A stretch of DNA of 64,000 nucleotides from Sinisalibacter aestuarii (GTDB taxonomy: Bacteria; Pseudomonadota; Alphaproteobacteria; Rhodobacterales; Rhodobacteraceae). How positions within the stretch are numbered: position 1 is the first letter of the stretch; every line of letters starts with the position of its first letter. Positions 1 to 7,598 of this stretch are shown here, in pieces. A program made the position numbers and the translations under genes. The DNA is taken from the NCBI RefSeq assembly GCF_027923545.1, contig NZ_BROH01000016.1:1-64000 (forward strand). Direction: 5' to 3'. The notes under the pieces are model-generated. The model made no database searches. It had not been told where the DNA came from and worked only from the letters and a program-made list of their open reading frames with translations.

Positions 1-158
1 GCTGGTTCCGCATGGCCCATCGTCCTCACCTGGCGCGCCCAACGTGCGCCCGTCGCGGGCGAAAGCTGCAAACGCAACGCTGCCGCGCGCCCGCTTAACC
101 CTTCTTCAATGTATCTCTGAAATCGCGTCCTGAGTGCCGATGGCAAAGGGGCTGACAT
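1..158 (-). mobile_element. IS630-family transposase, N-terminal part (cut by window edge)
   Basis: Reading leftwards from an ATG at 156-158, an open frame of 52 codons continues to the window edge without a stop. It translates as MSAPLPSALRTRFQRYIEEG followed by LSGRAAALRLQLSPATGARW. This is the usual N-terminal helix-turn-helix of IS630-type transposases (LRxRf...ieeGlsgRaAA.rl.lSpaTgaRW). The DDE catalytic domain would lie left of the window, so it cannot be said whether the element is complete or active. The 5' end of the element should fall between about 159 and 260, but I could not define the terminal inverted repeat. Family assignment is by motif memory only. Confidence 0.7.
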
Positions 159-397
159 GATCCATCCTCCCAACAAGGATGAATCACATCCGATGCCTCA
201 AGGGAATCCCCCGCGAGTCAGGTTCAAGCCGAAACGCTTTAGCTTGAAGCGGGCAGGGCGGTCTCGTCGCCTTTGCCGATGATCAGGCTTTGACCTGAGA
301 CGCCACTTTCCTCCACTCGTCGGGAGCGTCCTCCGGTTTGTGCACTGGCCACGTCCAGCGTGAGCCGCGATGCGGTTCTGTAGCCTGCACCGCCCCA

Positions 398-419
398 GTC
401 CGGGCGATGGTGCCCGGAC
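398..419 (-). terminator. GC-rich hairpin downstream of the cupin gene
   Basis: GTCCGGGC (398-405) and GCCCGGAC (412-419) form a perfect 8-bp stem with a 6-base loop. It lies 21 bases beyond the stop codon of the cupin gene at 441. No U-tract follows on the minus strand, so it may be a weak or Rho-assisted terminator. The remaining bases between the transposase start and the cupin gene hold no gene I can support. Confidence 0.35.
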
Positions 420-440
420 CGGTTAAAGCCAGCCATGCCC

Positions 441-836
441 TCAGCCCTGATAATCTTCGTCCGAGACCTTCTCCAACCAATCGACTGCCACACCGTCGAC
501 CGCTTCCTGAATGGCGATGTGGCTCATCACGGTCTTGGGCGAAGCGCCATGCCAGTGTTTCTCACCAGCCGGGAACCAGACCACGTCGCCCGCCGAAACC
601 TCCTCGACCGGCCCGCCTTCGCGCTGCACCCGGCCACGGCCGAAGGTGATGATCAGCGTCTGGCCCGCCGGATGCGTGTGCCAGGCCGTGCGCGCGCCGG
701 GCTCGAAGGTGACGTGACTGCCGGCGACGGTCGCGGGCGGTTCGGACTGGAACATCGGATCGACGCGGACCGTGCCGGTGAACCAGTCTGCCGGGCCGGG
801 CATGGAGGGGATAGTGCCGGAGCGGGTGATTTTCAT
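441..836 (-). CDS. Cupin-domain protein
   Basis: This 131-residue protein is a small single-domain cupin. The first cupin motif is seen as the [16 protein letters not shown] stretch (about residues 58-73). The second is [15 protein letters not shown] (about residues 86-100), with histidines placed for metal binding. It resembles the RmlC-like cupins often encoded beside carboxymuconolactone-decarboxylase-like proteins and aldo/keto reductases. No specific reaction can be assigned. It is the last gene of a minus-strand run with the NAD(P)-binding protein (28-bp gap) and the secreted CMD protein, so it is probably co-transcribed with them. There is no signal peptide, so it should be cytoplasmic. 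Confidence 0.85.
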   Translation of the reverse strand: MKITRSGTIPSMPGPADWFTGTVRVDPMFQSEPPATVAGSHVTFEPGARTAWHTHPAGQTLIITFGRGRVQREGGPVEEVSAGDVVWFPAGEKHWHGASPKTVMSHIAIQEAVDGVAVDWLEKVSDEDYQG

Positions 837-863
837 GGGATATCTCCTTGGCTTGGCGCGTGT

Positions 864-1502
864 TCAGTCGCGCAGTTTGTCGAAACGGTAGGTCAGGGCC
901 GCCCCGCCCGGCTGGTTATAGGCCAGTTCGGCGGTGACCATGGCGAAAGGCTCGACGAAGCGGGCCGTGCGCAGGCCGCCCGCCTCCAGCGGCTCGAAGC
1001 CGATCTCGCGGACAAGATCGCCGGCGATTTCCTTGGCTTCCGGGTCATCGCCATAGATCAGCAGATGCGGCGATGGATCGAGATGTTTGCGGGCGAACAC
1101 CGGCGCGAAGCTCTCCGACGGGCTGGTATTGAGCGTTGCCACCCAGCGCGCCCGGGGGCGCATCCGGGCGAGCTCCTCGGCACCCGAGGTCGTCATGCCG
1201 ACGACGATATCCGTGTTGCTCTCGTCGAGCGGCACGCAGCAATTGATCACCACCTGCCCCGCCATATCGCCCGCCTGCGCAAGCACGTCTTCGATGCGTG
1301 ACCAATGCACCGCGAGCAGAATGGCCCCGGCCCCCGCCACCGCCTCGGCGACGGTGCCATGCGCCCCGCCGGACTCCCGCGCAAGGCGTTCCAGCTTCGC
1401 GGGGCTGCGGGAATAGGCGAAGGTCACGTCGTGGCCGCATTGGCCCCAGAGCGTGCCCAGCTTCGCCCCCATTAAGCCCGATCCGAGAATGGCGATCTTC
1501 AT
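864..1502 (-). CDS. NAD(P)-binding oxidoreductase, F420-dependent-NADP-reductase-like
   Basis: The 212-residue protein opens with MKIAILGSGLMGAKLGTLW, a Rossmann GxGxMG dinucleotide-binding motif. It continues with segments typical of the family annotated as NADPH-dependent F420 reductase or dinucleotide-binding enzyme (ILLAVHWSRIEDVL, VINCCVPL). The ATG at 1502 is chosen because it starts exactly at the Rossmann fold; longer in-frame starts add a low-complexity Cys/Arg-rich extension. The cofactor is most likely NADP(H), and the electron acceptor is unknown. It lies 13 bp after the stop of the secreted CMD-like gene, within the same minus-strand run. Confidence 0.8.
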   Translation of the reverse strand: MKIAILGSGLMGAKLGTLWGQCGHDVTFAYSRSPAKLERLARESGGAHGTVAEAVAGAGAILLAVHWSRIEDVLAQAGDMAGQVVINCCVPLDESNTDIVVGMTTSGAEELARMRPRARWVATLNTSPSESFAPVFARKHLDPSPHLLIYGDDPEAKEIAGDLVREIGFEPLEAGGLRTARFVEPFAMVTAELAYNQPGGAALTYRFDKLRD

Positions 1503-1515
1503 GGCGTGCTCCGTG

Positions 1516-2268
1516 CTACTCGGCGCGTTGCTCGAACACCTGCTTGGCAATCGGCAGGGCCGAAAACACCTTCGGCCAGCCGGTGTAGAAGGCGAGATGC
1601 GAAAGCACACCGCTTGCCTCTTCCTGCGTCAACCCGTTGTCCATGGCGCGGGCGAGGTGGAAGCTCATCTGGTCGGGCTGGCCGGCGGCGACGAGGGCGG
1701 CGACGGTGACAAGGCTGCGGTCGCGCGGGGCCAGGCCGGGCCGGAGCCAGAGATCGCGGAACAGCAGATCGCGGGTATTGTCGACCACGCCGATGCTCAC
1801 CTCGCCGAAATTGCCACGCACCATCTGTTCGCGCATGTCTTCGGCCTGTTCGTTGAGCGGCAGAAGCTCGACGTCGACAGCGGGCAGATCCGCAACCTCT
1901 ACGCCGCGTGCATCGAAGACCGGCGCGGCGGCCTCGGCGGCGGCCATGGCATTGCCCCAGCCGGAGTAGAACGCCAGATGCGTGATCGTCTCGGAAATCT
2001 CGGCCGCCGTCACGCCGGCATCGAGCGCCAGCGCGATATGGGCGGAAAGCGCCTCGGTTTCATGCCGCGTCATCAGGGCCGCGAAGGTGACAAGGGCGCG
2101 GTCGCGCGCGGACAGTTCGTCGCCCTGCCAGACGCGGCCATAGAGGTCGTCGGTGGTGTAGGCCTGAAGCGCGGGAGCGACCCGGCCGAGGCTTTCGGGG
2201 ATCGTGTCCTGCGCCAGCGCGGCGGTGGACATGAGGGCAAATGCCGATGCGACGATGGGGGTCTTCAT
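1516..2268 (-). CDS. Carboxymuconolactone decarboxylase family protein, two domains, secreted
   Basis: The protein has 250 residues and starts with a signal peptide (MKTPIVASAFALMSTAALAQ) predicted to be cleaved after AQA/AQD. Two CMD/AhpD-like repeats follow. The first is around residues 50-115 (VTFAALMTRHETEALSAH, THLAFYSGWGNAMAA). The second is around residues 170-240 (LVTVAALVAAGQPDQMSFH, SHLAFYTGWPKVFSAL). The AhpD CxxC pair is absent, so a peroxidase-type redox role is not supported. The start was chosen because it places the signal peptide at the N-terminus. Proteins of this kind often accompany cupins and aldo/keto reductases under LysR control, as here. Periplasmic location is inferred from the signal peptide. 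Confidence 0.85.
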   Translation of the reverse strand: MKTPIVASAFALMSTAALAQDTIPESLGRVAPALQAYTTDDLYGRVWQGDELSARDRALVTFAALMTRHETEALSAHIALALDAGVTAAEISETITHLAFYSGWGNAMAAAEAAAPVFDARGVEVADLPAVDVELLPLNEQAEDMREQMVRGNFGEVSIGVVDNTRDLLFRDLWLRPGLAPRDRSLVTVAALVAAGQPDQMSFHLARAMDNGLTQEEASGVLSHLAFYTGWPKVFSALPIAKQVFEQRAE

Positions 2269-2375
2269 GACGGGGCCTCCGTTCGGGGGGTTGGCTGTGC
2301 TTCCAGATATGGACCCCGTCGCCCGGCAGGTTAATGCGCGCGCCCCGCAAGCCAATCATGAGGCAGCTTCATCAA

Positions 2376-3272
2376 TCAGCCACGCTCGCGCAGGGCCTCA
2401 AGCACAATGTCGAACGCCGCCGAGGGCCGCTCGCGGCTGGGGTAGTAGAGGTAGAACCCGGGGAAATAGGGCGAGTAATCGCCAAGGCAGACTTCCAGCG
2501 CGCCAGTGGCAAGGTGCGCCGCGACCAGACGCTCGGGAACCAGCGCCAGCCCGTGCCCGTCCACCGCCGCCTGCATCACCGGGTTGATCGTGTTGAACGT
2601 GACCTGCCCACCGACCTTGACGCGGATATCGTGGCCGTCCTTGTCCTCGAACTCCCAGGCATAGAGCGCACCATGGTTCGAGAGGCGCAGGTTGATGCAG
2701 CTATGTGCGCTCAGATCCTGCGGCGTCTCCGGCGTGCCGGCCCGCTCGAAATACGCAGGCGCCCCGACGCAGACCATGCGTTCGTCCGGGCCGATCCGCA
2801 TGGCGATCATCCCCTCGCTCACCTGATCGTTGTAGCGCACGCCGGCATCGCATTGCGCCTCGGCCAGATCGGTGTAGCCGTAATCCATGACGAATTCGAC
2901 ATTCACCTTGGGATGCTGTTTCAGCATCGGCGAGAGCTTCGGCCAGAGCAGGCTTTCGATCGCGTATTCCACCGCGGCGATGCGCACCGTGCCGATCGGC
3001 TCGCCCCGGTCCTCGTTGAACGCCTCCAGCCTTGCTTCGATCCGGTCGAAACAGGGCGCGATGGTGGCCAGCAGATCCTCGCCCTCGATGGTGGGCGCGA
3101 CCGAGCGGGTGGTTCGGATCAGGAGCCGGCGGCCAAGCCGCTGTTCCAGCGCCTTGATGGTATGGCTGAGTGCGGATTGCGACACGTTCAGCCTTGCCGC
3201 GGCGCGGGTGAAACTGCGTTCCTCGGCGACGGCCTGGAAGGCGATCAGGTCGTTGATGTTCTCGCGCAACAT
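2376..3272 (-). CDS. LysR-family transcriptional regulator
   Basis: The 298-residue product begins MLRENINDLIAFQAVAEER, followed by the LysR helix-turn-helix (AAARLNVSQSALSHTIKALE, about residues 20-45). An effector-binding domain extends to the C-terminus. The ATG at 3272 is preferred because it begins the HTH domain at the usual distance; upstream in-frame Met codons would add about 70 unrelated residues. It is transcribed away from the cyclophilin-like pseudogene and the aldo/keto reductase, and towards the CMD/cupin genes 107 bp downstream. It is a likely regulator of one or both sides; its inducer is unknown. Confidence 0.88.
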   Translation of the reverse strand: MLRENINDLIAFQAVAEERSFTRAAARLNVSQSALSHTIKALEQRLGRRLLIRTTRSVAPTIEGEDLLATIAPCFDRIEARLEAFNEDRGEPIGTVRIAAVEYAIESLLWPKLSPMLKQHPKVNVEFVMDYGYTDLAEAQCDAGVRYNDQVSEGMIAMRIGPDERMVCVGAPAYFERAGTPETPQDLSAHSCINLRLSNHGALYAWEFEDKDGHDIRVKVGGQVTFNTINPVMQAAVDGHGLALVPERLVAAHLATGALEVCLGDYSPYFPGFYLYYPSRERPSAAFDIVLEALRERG

Positions 3273-3636
3273 GGCATTCCCCGCACCTTTTCCTCGGCGC
3301 ATGTGGACCATGCACCGGGCCACTCCCCCGAGCAGATCACGGATCCGAAGGCTTGGCAAATCAATCAATGATTGCTGGTCATGACTGGGTTGAGAACAGC
3401 GGGCATTATCATCGCGCAGTGCCGGGGCGATCTTTGCAGGAGGTTCGGCGCTGCCGTTGCCGGACCAGCTTGGAGAAGCCCGCCGCAAGGAGGTGACCTG
3501 CGAAGCGCGCTTCTGCTACGTCATCGGCATGACGAAGGCCCGAGTGGATCATGTGCACCGCATTGACGTCTGGTCGCGCGGCGCTCATTTTCACCGATGG
3601 ACCGGGTAAGATGGGCGACGTGCAAAGGAGGGCGTC
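3273..3636. other. Intergenic region with a 13-bp palindrome upstream of lysR
   Basis: This 364-bp divergent region holds no convincing gene. CAATCA-A-TGATTG at 3362-3374 is a perfect 13-bp palindrome about 90 bp upstream of the LysR start and is a candidate regulator site. At 3624-3636 an AAAGGAGGGC Shine-Dalgarno sequence precedes the downstream gene. The middle of the region has open reading potential that resembles nothing I recognise and may be decayed coding sequence. Confidence 0.4.
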
Positions 3637-4079
3637 ATGATCAGAAGAATCACAGGTCCCGCGCTCGCCGTCTTCCTCGCATTTCCTGCACTCGCCGGAG
3701 CGGACACACCGAAGGAGGCCGCCATGACTGAAATCGTCGTCATCGTCGACGGCGTGCATCTGCCCGCCACGCTCGACGACACCACTGCAGGGCGCGATTT
3801 CGCCGCGCTCCTGCCGCTGGAGCTGACGCTCAGCGATTATCATGCAACCGAGAAAATCGCCGATCTGCCGCGCAGGCTCGACACCACAGACGCGCCCGCC
3901 AGCTATGCCGCCCCCAACCCGGCGATATCACGCTCTACGCGCCCTGGGGCAATCTGGCGATCTTCTACAAGCCCTTCCCGGCCTCCGCCGGTCTGGTGCG
4001 CCTCGGCGCCTTCGATGGCCCGATAGATGCGCTCCTGAAGGACGGAGATTTCCCGGTGCGGATCGAACGCGCCGATTGA
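3637..4079 (+). pseudogene. Cyclophilin-like fold protein, broken by a one-base frameshift
   Basis: The first frame starts at an ATG with a strong AAAGGAGGG site. It gives a signal-like N-terminus (MIRRITGPALAVFLAFPALA), then TEIVVIVDGVHLPATLDDT and PLELTLSDYHATEKIADLPR. These are the N-terminal two thirds of the small cyclophilin-like family found across bacteria. From 3921 the family sequence continues only in another frame as GDITLYAPWGNLAIFYKPF, then LVRLGAFDGPIDALLKDGDF, ending at a TGA at 4077-4079. One base appears to be missing at or near the C run at 3911-3915. A second start at 3724 (AAGGAGGCC upstream) would give a cytoplasmic form. Sequencing error or real decay cannot be told apart from one read of the sequence. 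Confidence 0.8.
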
Positions 4080-4260
4080 TTGGCGCACAGCACCGCACAC
4101 GGCAAACCAGGGCCGGTTTGTCCAATCTGTGCGGCGCCGGATTAATGCTCTGCGCTCATGAGTGGGTTCAGGTTTCGCCCGATTGTCTCGGCGGGGTTGC
4201 AAGGCCACATATCCACCAGACGCACCGGAAATGACCGGCCCGCAACGAAAGGAACGACAC

Positions 4261-5124
4261 ATGATCCTGCAAGAGAATTACACCCTGTCCAACGGCGTCG
4301 AGATCCCGAAACTCGCGCTGGGCACCTGGATGATCAAAGACGACGTGGTCGCCGACGCGGTCAAAACTTCCGTCGCGCTGGGTTACCGCCACTTCGACAC
4401 CGCGCAGGCCTATCGCAACGAGCGCGGCGTGGGCGAAGGCGTCCGCGACAGTGGCGTGGCGCGCGAAGAGCTGTTCGTGACCACCAAGCTCGACGCCTCG
4501 TTCAAGGACTATGACGGCGCGAAAGCGGCCATAGAGGGTTCGCTGAAGGCGCTGGGGCTCGACTATATCGACCTGATGATCATCCACAGCCCGCAGCCCT
4601 GGCAGGATTTCCGGGGTGACGACCGCTACTTCCAAGGCAACCTTGCGGCGTGGAAAGCGCTCGAGGACGCCTATGAAGCCGGCAAGATCCGCGCGATCGG
4701 CGTGTCGAACTTCGAGAAAACCGACATCGACAACCTGCTCGACAACGCGAAGGTGAAGCCGATGGTGAACCAGATCCTCGCCCATGTCAGCAACACCCCG
4801 ACAGCTTTGATCGAGTATTGCCAGAGCAAAGGCATTCTGGTCGAAGCCTATTCGCCGGTCGGGCATGGCGAGATCCTCAAGAACGCCGAGATCGGCGCGA
4901 TGGCGGAGAAATACGGCGTCAGCATCCCGCAGCTCGCCATCCGCTACGTGCTGCAACTGGGCCTGCTGCCACTGCCGAAAACCGCGAACCCGAACCATAT
5001 GCGCGCGAATGCGGAGGTCGATTTCGACATCTCCAAGGCTGACATGGAGGCGTTGAAAAACGTCGAGACGATCAAGGATTACGGCGAGGCCAGCTTTTTC
5101 CCGGTCTACGGCGGCAAGATCTAG
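4261..5124 (+). CDS. Aldo/keto reductase
   Basis: The 287-residue protein is an NADPH-type aldo/keto reductase of the 2,5-diketo-gluconate-reductase-like group. The catalytic tetrad is visible as D46 (YRHFDTAQAY), Y51, K76 (LFVTTKLD) and H109 (DLMIIHSP). The family signatures GKIRAIGVSNF and LPKTANPNHMRAN follow at the cofactor-binding end. The ATG at 4261 has AAAGGAAC just upstream, and upstream in-frame starts add no family sequence. It should reduce small aldehydes or ketones in the cytoplasm. Genes of this family often sit near LysR regulators and CMD-like proteins, as here. Confidence 0.92.
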   Translation: MILQENYTLSNGVEIPKLALGTWMIKDDVVADAVKTSVALGYRHFDTAQAYRNERGVGEGVRDSGVAREELFVTTKLDASFKDYDGAKAAIEGSLKALGLDYIDLMIIHSPQPWQDFRGDDRYFQGNLAAWKALEDAYEAGKIRAIGVSNFEKTDIDNLLDNAKVKPMVNQILAHVSNTPTALIEYCQSKGILVEAYSPVGHGEILKNAEIGAMAEKYGVSIPQLAIRYVLQLGLLPLPKTANPNHMRANAEVDFDISKADMEALKNVETIKDYGEASFFPVYGGKI

Positions 5125-5325
5125 GAAGGCGTGCCGGGCCAACCGGGCCCGCGCGGCAAACCCCCGGCAACGTGGGAAGCGAATCCTGCGTTGCCCGTTT
5201 TACACGCGCTGGCGGCACATCCAATCGCAGCCCCGGCGCCGGTTTCGATGATGGCTTCGAGTGTGATACAGGCGCTCTGCCCCCAGCCCGAAAAGCACGG
5301 GCGGGCATTGACATGGAGAACACGG

Positions 5326-5994
5326 ATGCAGGTAGACGCCACGCACAACCCGGACCATCGGCATCTGCGCCTCTGGGCCGAATTCCTCGTGCTCTTCCTG
5401 CTCACCCCGGTCGCAATGGCGTTGTTCCTGCCGCCCACCGCGATGTTTCCGGTGCTGTTCGCCTCGACCCTGGTCGGGGCGATCCTGTTGCACCTCACGC
5501 CGGGCTTTCGCTGGCGCGATCTGAAACGCGGCTGGCAGCAGGGCGACTGGCGGACGGTCATTGCCTTCGCTCTGGTCACCGCGCTCCTCTCATGGGCCGT
5601 GTTGATGACGGTCCTGCCCGAAGCGTTTCTCGGGATCTTTCAGGTCAGCCCGTGGCTATGGCTCGCGATCATGCTGCTCTACCCGATCCTGTCGGCCCTG
5701 CCGCAGGAGGTGGTGTTTCGCCCGCTGTTCTTCCGCCGCTACGAACCGATCCTGCCGCCGGCACGCGCCGGGCTGGCGCTGAACGCGGCGCTCTTCTCGC
5801 TTGCGCATCTGCTCTACTGGAACTGGATCGTCGCGGCGATGACCTTTGGCGGCGGTCTGGTCTTCGCCTGGGCCTACGAAGTGCGGGGGTCTTTCCCGCT
5901 GGCCCTGGCGCTACATGCGGTTGCGGGCAATATCCTGTTCACCATCGGGATGGGGGTGTTCTTCTACTCCGGCAATGTCGTGCGCCCGTTCTGA
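5326..5994 (+). CDS. CPBP-family intramembrane metalloprotease
   Basis: The 222-residue product is a polytopic membrane protein with about six hydrophobic segments. It carries the CPBP/Abi motifs: ALPQEVVFRPLFFRR (QExxxR variant of motif 1, about residues 124-138), then NAALFSLAHLLYWNW with the motif-2 histidine, and LALALHAVAGNI with the motif-3 histidine. The ATG at 5326 has a GGAG site 9 bases upstream and directly precedes the first membrane segment; longer starts add a Pro/Ala-rich stretch. It probably cleaves membrane substrates, but none is known here. Confidence 0.85.
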   Translation: MQVDATHNPDHRHLRLWAEFLVLFLLTPVAMALFLPPTAMFPVLFASTLVGAILLHLTPGFRWRDLKRGWQQGDWRTVIAFALVTALLSWAVLMTVLPEAFLGIFQVSPWLWLAIMLLYPILSALPQEVVFRPLFFRRYEPILPPARAGLALNAALFSLAHLLYWNWIVAAMTFGGGLVFAWAYEVRGSFPLALALHAVAGNILFTIGMGVFFYSGNVVRPF

Positions 5995-6132
5995 GCCAAC
6001 CGCGGTCGACAAAACCACCCGGGACAACGGGTGTTCGGTTGGCGTCAGATCCCGCCCGGTGCTGCGTGCTTTGCCTTGGCTGGCCCCATGGGCTTGCCCC
6101 TGATCCAGACGTTGCTTCCTGGCCGGGACGAT

Positions 6133-6159
6133 CTGACCATAACTTATGGTCAGTTTTTT
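6133..6159. promoter_or_regulatory. 21-bp palindrome followed by a T run (operator or terminator)
   Basis: CTGACCATAA-C-TTATGGTCAG (6133-6153) is a perfect palindrome, followed directly by six T residues (6154-6159). Folded as RNA, it gives an 8-bp stem with a 5-base loop and a U-tract, so it could terminate the CPBP gene that stops at 5994. Its length and symmetry also fit a TetR-type operator, and a TetR relic begins about 60 bp downstream. Both readings remain open. Confidence 0.45.
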
Positions 6160-6212
6160 GGGGCCTGTGGTCATCTACCAAGGGGTGATCGCGGGGAGTA
6201 AGGGAGCTTCTC

Positions 6213-6413
6213 GTATGGCGCTGGCGAAAAACAGAAAAGTGTGCGCTTGGACGAAGAAAAAAACGCGTCATACGGAGTGCAATTCTGGATGCGGCACTGG
6301 CGACGATCGAGGCATCCGTGTTCGACGGCGTGACAATGACGGAGTTGGCAGCGCGCTCGCTATACGAGTGGCGATCAAGATCGGTGGCATGTGGAGCATC
6401 GGCAGGTTTTTGA
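6213..6413 (+). pseudogene. TetR-family regulator relic (N-terminal HTH only)
   Basis: In this frame the sequence reads LGRRKKRVIRSAILDAALAT followed by IEASVFDGVTMTELAARS, a clear TetR N-terminal helix-turn-helix start. It then jumps to LYEWRSRS, as though the usual recognition-helix residues between AARS and the YxxW segment were deleted. It soon stops at a TGA at 6411-6413. No start codon with a good ribosome site precedes it and no ligand-binding domain follows. From here to 6617 I see no gene. Confidence 0.6.
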
Positions 6414-6617
6414 TCACGGGTCTCGTTTACAAAGTATCCAAGCGTTCCGCAGCGCTGCCTGGGTGTTATTGCGTTGTTTGGAAAATAGATTGCATTATTC
6501 CATCCAGTCAAAAACCCACAATGAACGGGGTGGCAACAGAAGACACTGGCACGAGATGGCCAGCGGCCCTGCGCGGAATGGTTGTCGCGAGACGGTCCGT
6601 TCCGATCTCGCTGCGCC

Positions 6618-7598
6618 TCAGCCGGTTTTGGCTGACGCGGTTGCCGCAGGTTCCCCGGAGAACAACGGCCCAACGCCCACCTCGCTCACGCCGCCCGTCG
6701 GATCGCGGAGCAGGAACAGGGCGTCGAGCCCGCGTCTGCGTGCGAGGGCGGCCCCCTTTTCGGGGCCGAGCACCATCAGCGCGGTCGCCCAGGCATCGGC
6801 CTCGGCGCAGGTCCGGGTCACGACGGTGACCGACGCGGGAGAGCCGATCAGGGGTGCGCCGCGGATCGGGTCCATGGTGTGTGACAGGCGCCGCCCCTGC
6901 ACCTCGACCCAGTGGCGGTAGTCGCCCGATGTCGCCACGGCGGCATCCTGCAGCGCGAGGATGGACCGGGGCGCGCGGCGCGCGGGGTCGGGCGCCTCGA
7001 CGGCAATGATCCATGCCGTGCCATCGGGCCGCAATCCGAGCGCCCGCATCTCGCCGTCGATCCCGACGAGGGCATCGGCGATGCCGTGGTCGCGCAGGGT
7101 TTCGGCCAGCCGGTCGGCGCCATAACCTTTGGCGATCCCGTTCAGGTCGAGCGCAAGGGGGGCGGACTTGCGAACGCGGCGCTCCCCGATCTCCAGCACC
7201 TCATGCGCCGGGGCGCGCGGCGAGGTCATCGCGGCCCGGATTCGCGCCGAACTGGCGGCCTCCGGCCCGAAGCCCCAGGCGGTTACCGCGTCGCCCATGC
7301 CGATATCGAAGGCTCCGCCCGAGGCGCGGCCGACCTCGACGCCGAGGCGCAGAACCTCCCTGAGATGTCCGGGAGCCGCCACCCATTCGCCCACCGCCGC
7401 CGCGTTGAGGCGCATCAGGTCGCTGTCGGGTGTCCAGGTGGACATTTGCGCGTCGACCTCGTTCACCGCCGCCTGCAGCGCCGCGCGGAGCGGATCGGGG
7501 TTAAAGCCGGGCTCCGCGAAGAGCAGCGCCGACCAGCGGGTACCCATGGTCGGGCCGCTCAGGGCAAGGCGCAGGGTCTTAGTAGACATCTTCGACAT
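6618..7598 (-). CDS. apbE: FAD:protein FMN transferase (ApbE)
   Basis: The 326-residue protein has the ApbE landmarks: GPTMGTRW near the N-terminus, DIGMGDAVTAWGFG, LDLNGIAKGYGADRL, ATSGDYRHW, HTMDPIRGAPL and the C-terminal DAWATALMVLG. ApbE uses FAD and Mg2+ to attach FMN covalently to a Ser/Thr of a target protein. The start codon overlaps the end of the PepSY-reductase gene by 20 bp, so the two are translationally linked; an alternative start lies at 7589. Unlike most ApbE proteins there is no visible lipoprotein or Sec signal at the N-terminus. The likely target is the DUF2271 protein two genes upstream. Confidence 0.93.
   Translation of the reverse strand: MSKMSTKTLRLALSGPTMGTRWSALLFAEPGFNPDPLRAALQAAVNEVDAQMSTWTPDSDLMRLNAAAVGEWVAAPGHLREVLRLGVEVGRASGGAFDIGMGDAVTAWGFGPEAASSARIRAAMTSPRAPAHEVLEIGERRVRKSAPLALDLNGIAKGYGADRLAETLRDHGIADALVGIDGEMRALGLRPDGTAWIIAVEAPDPARRAPRSILALQDAAVATSGDYRHWVEVQGRRLSHTMDPIRGAPLIGSPASVTVVTRTCAEADAWATALMVLGPEKGAALARRRGLDALFLLRDPTGGVSEVGVGPLFSGEPAATASAKTG

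Noticed and set aside
6146-6829. Plus-strand frame through the TetR relic and the end of apbE
   Set aside because: It is in a different frame from the TetR-like sequence and runs antisense into apbE, with no conserved motif.
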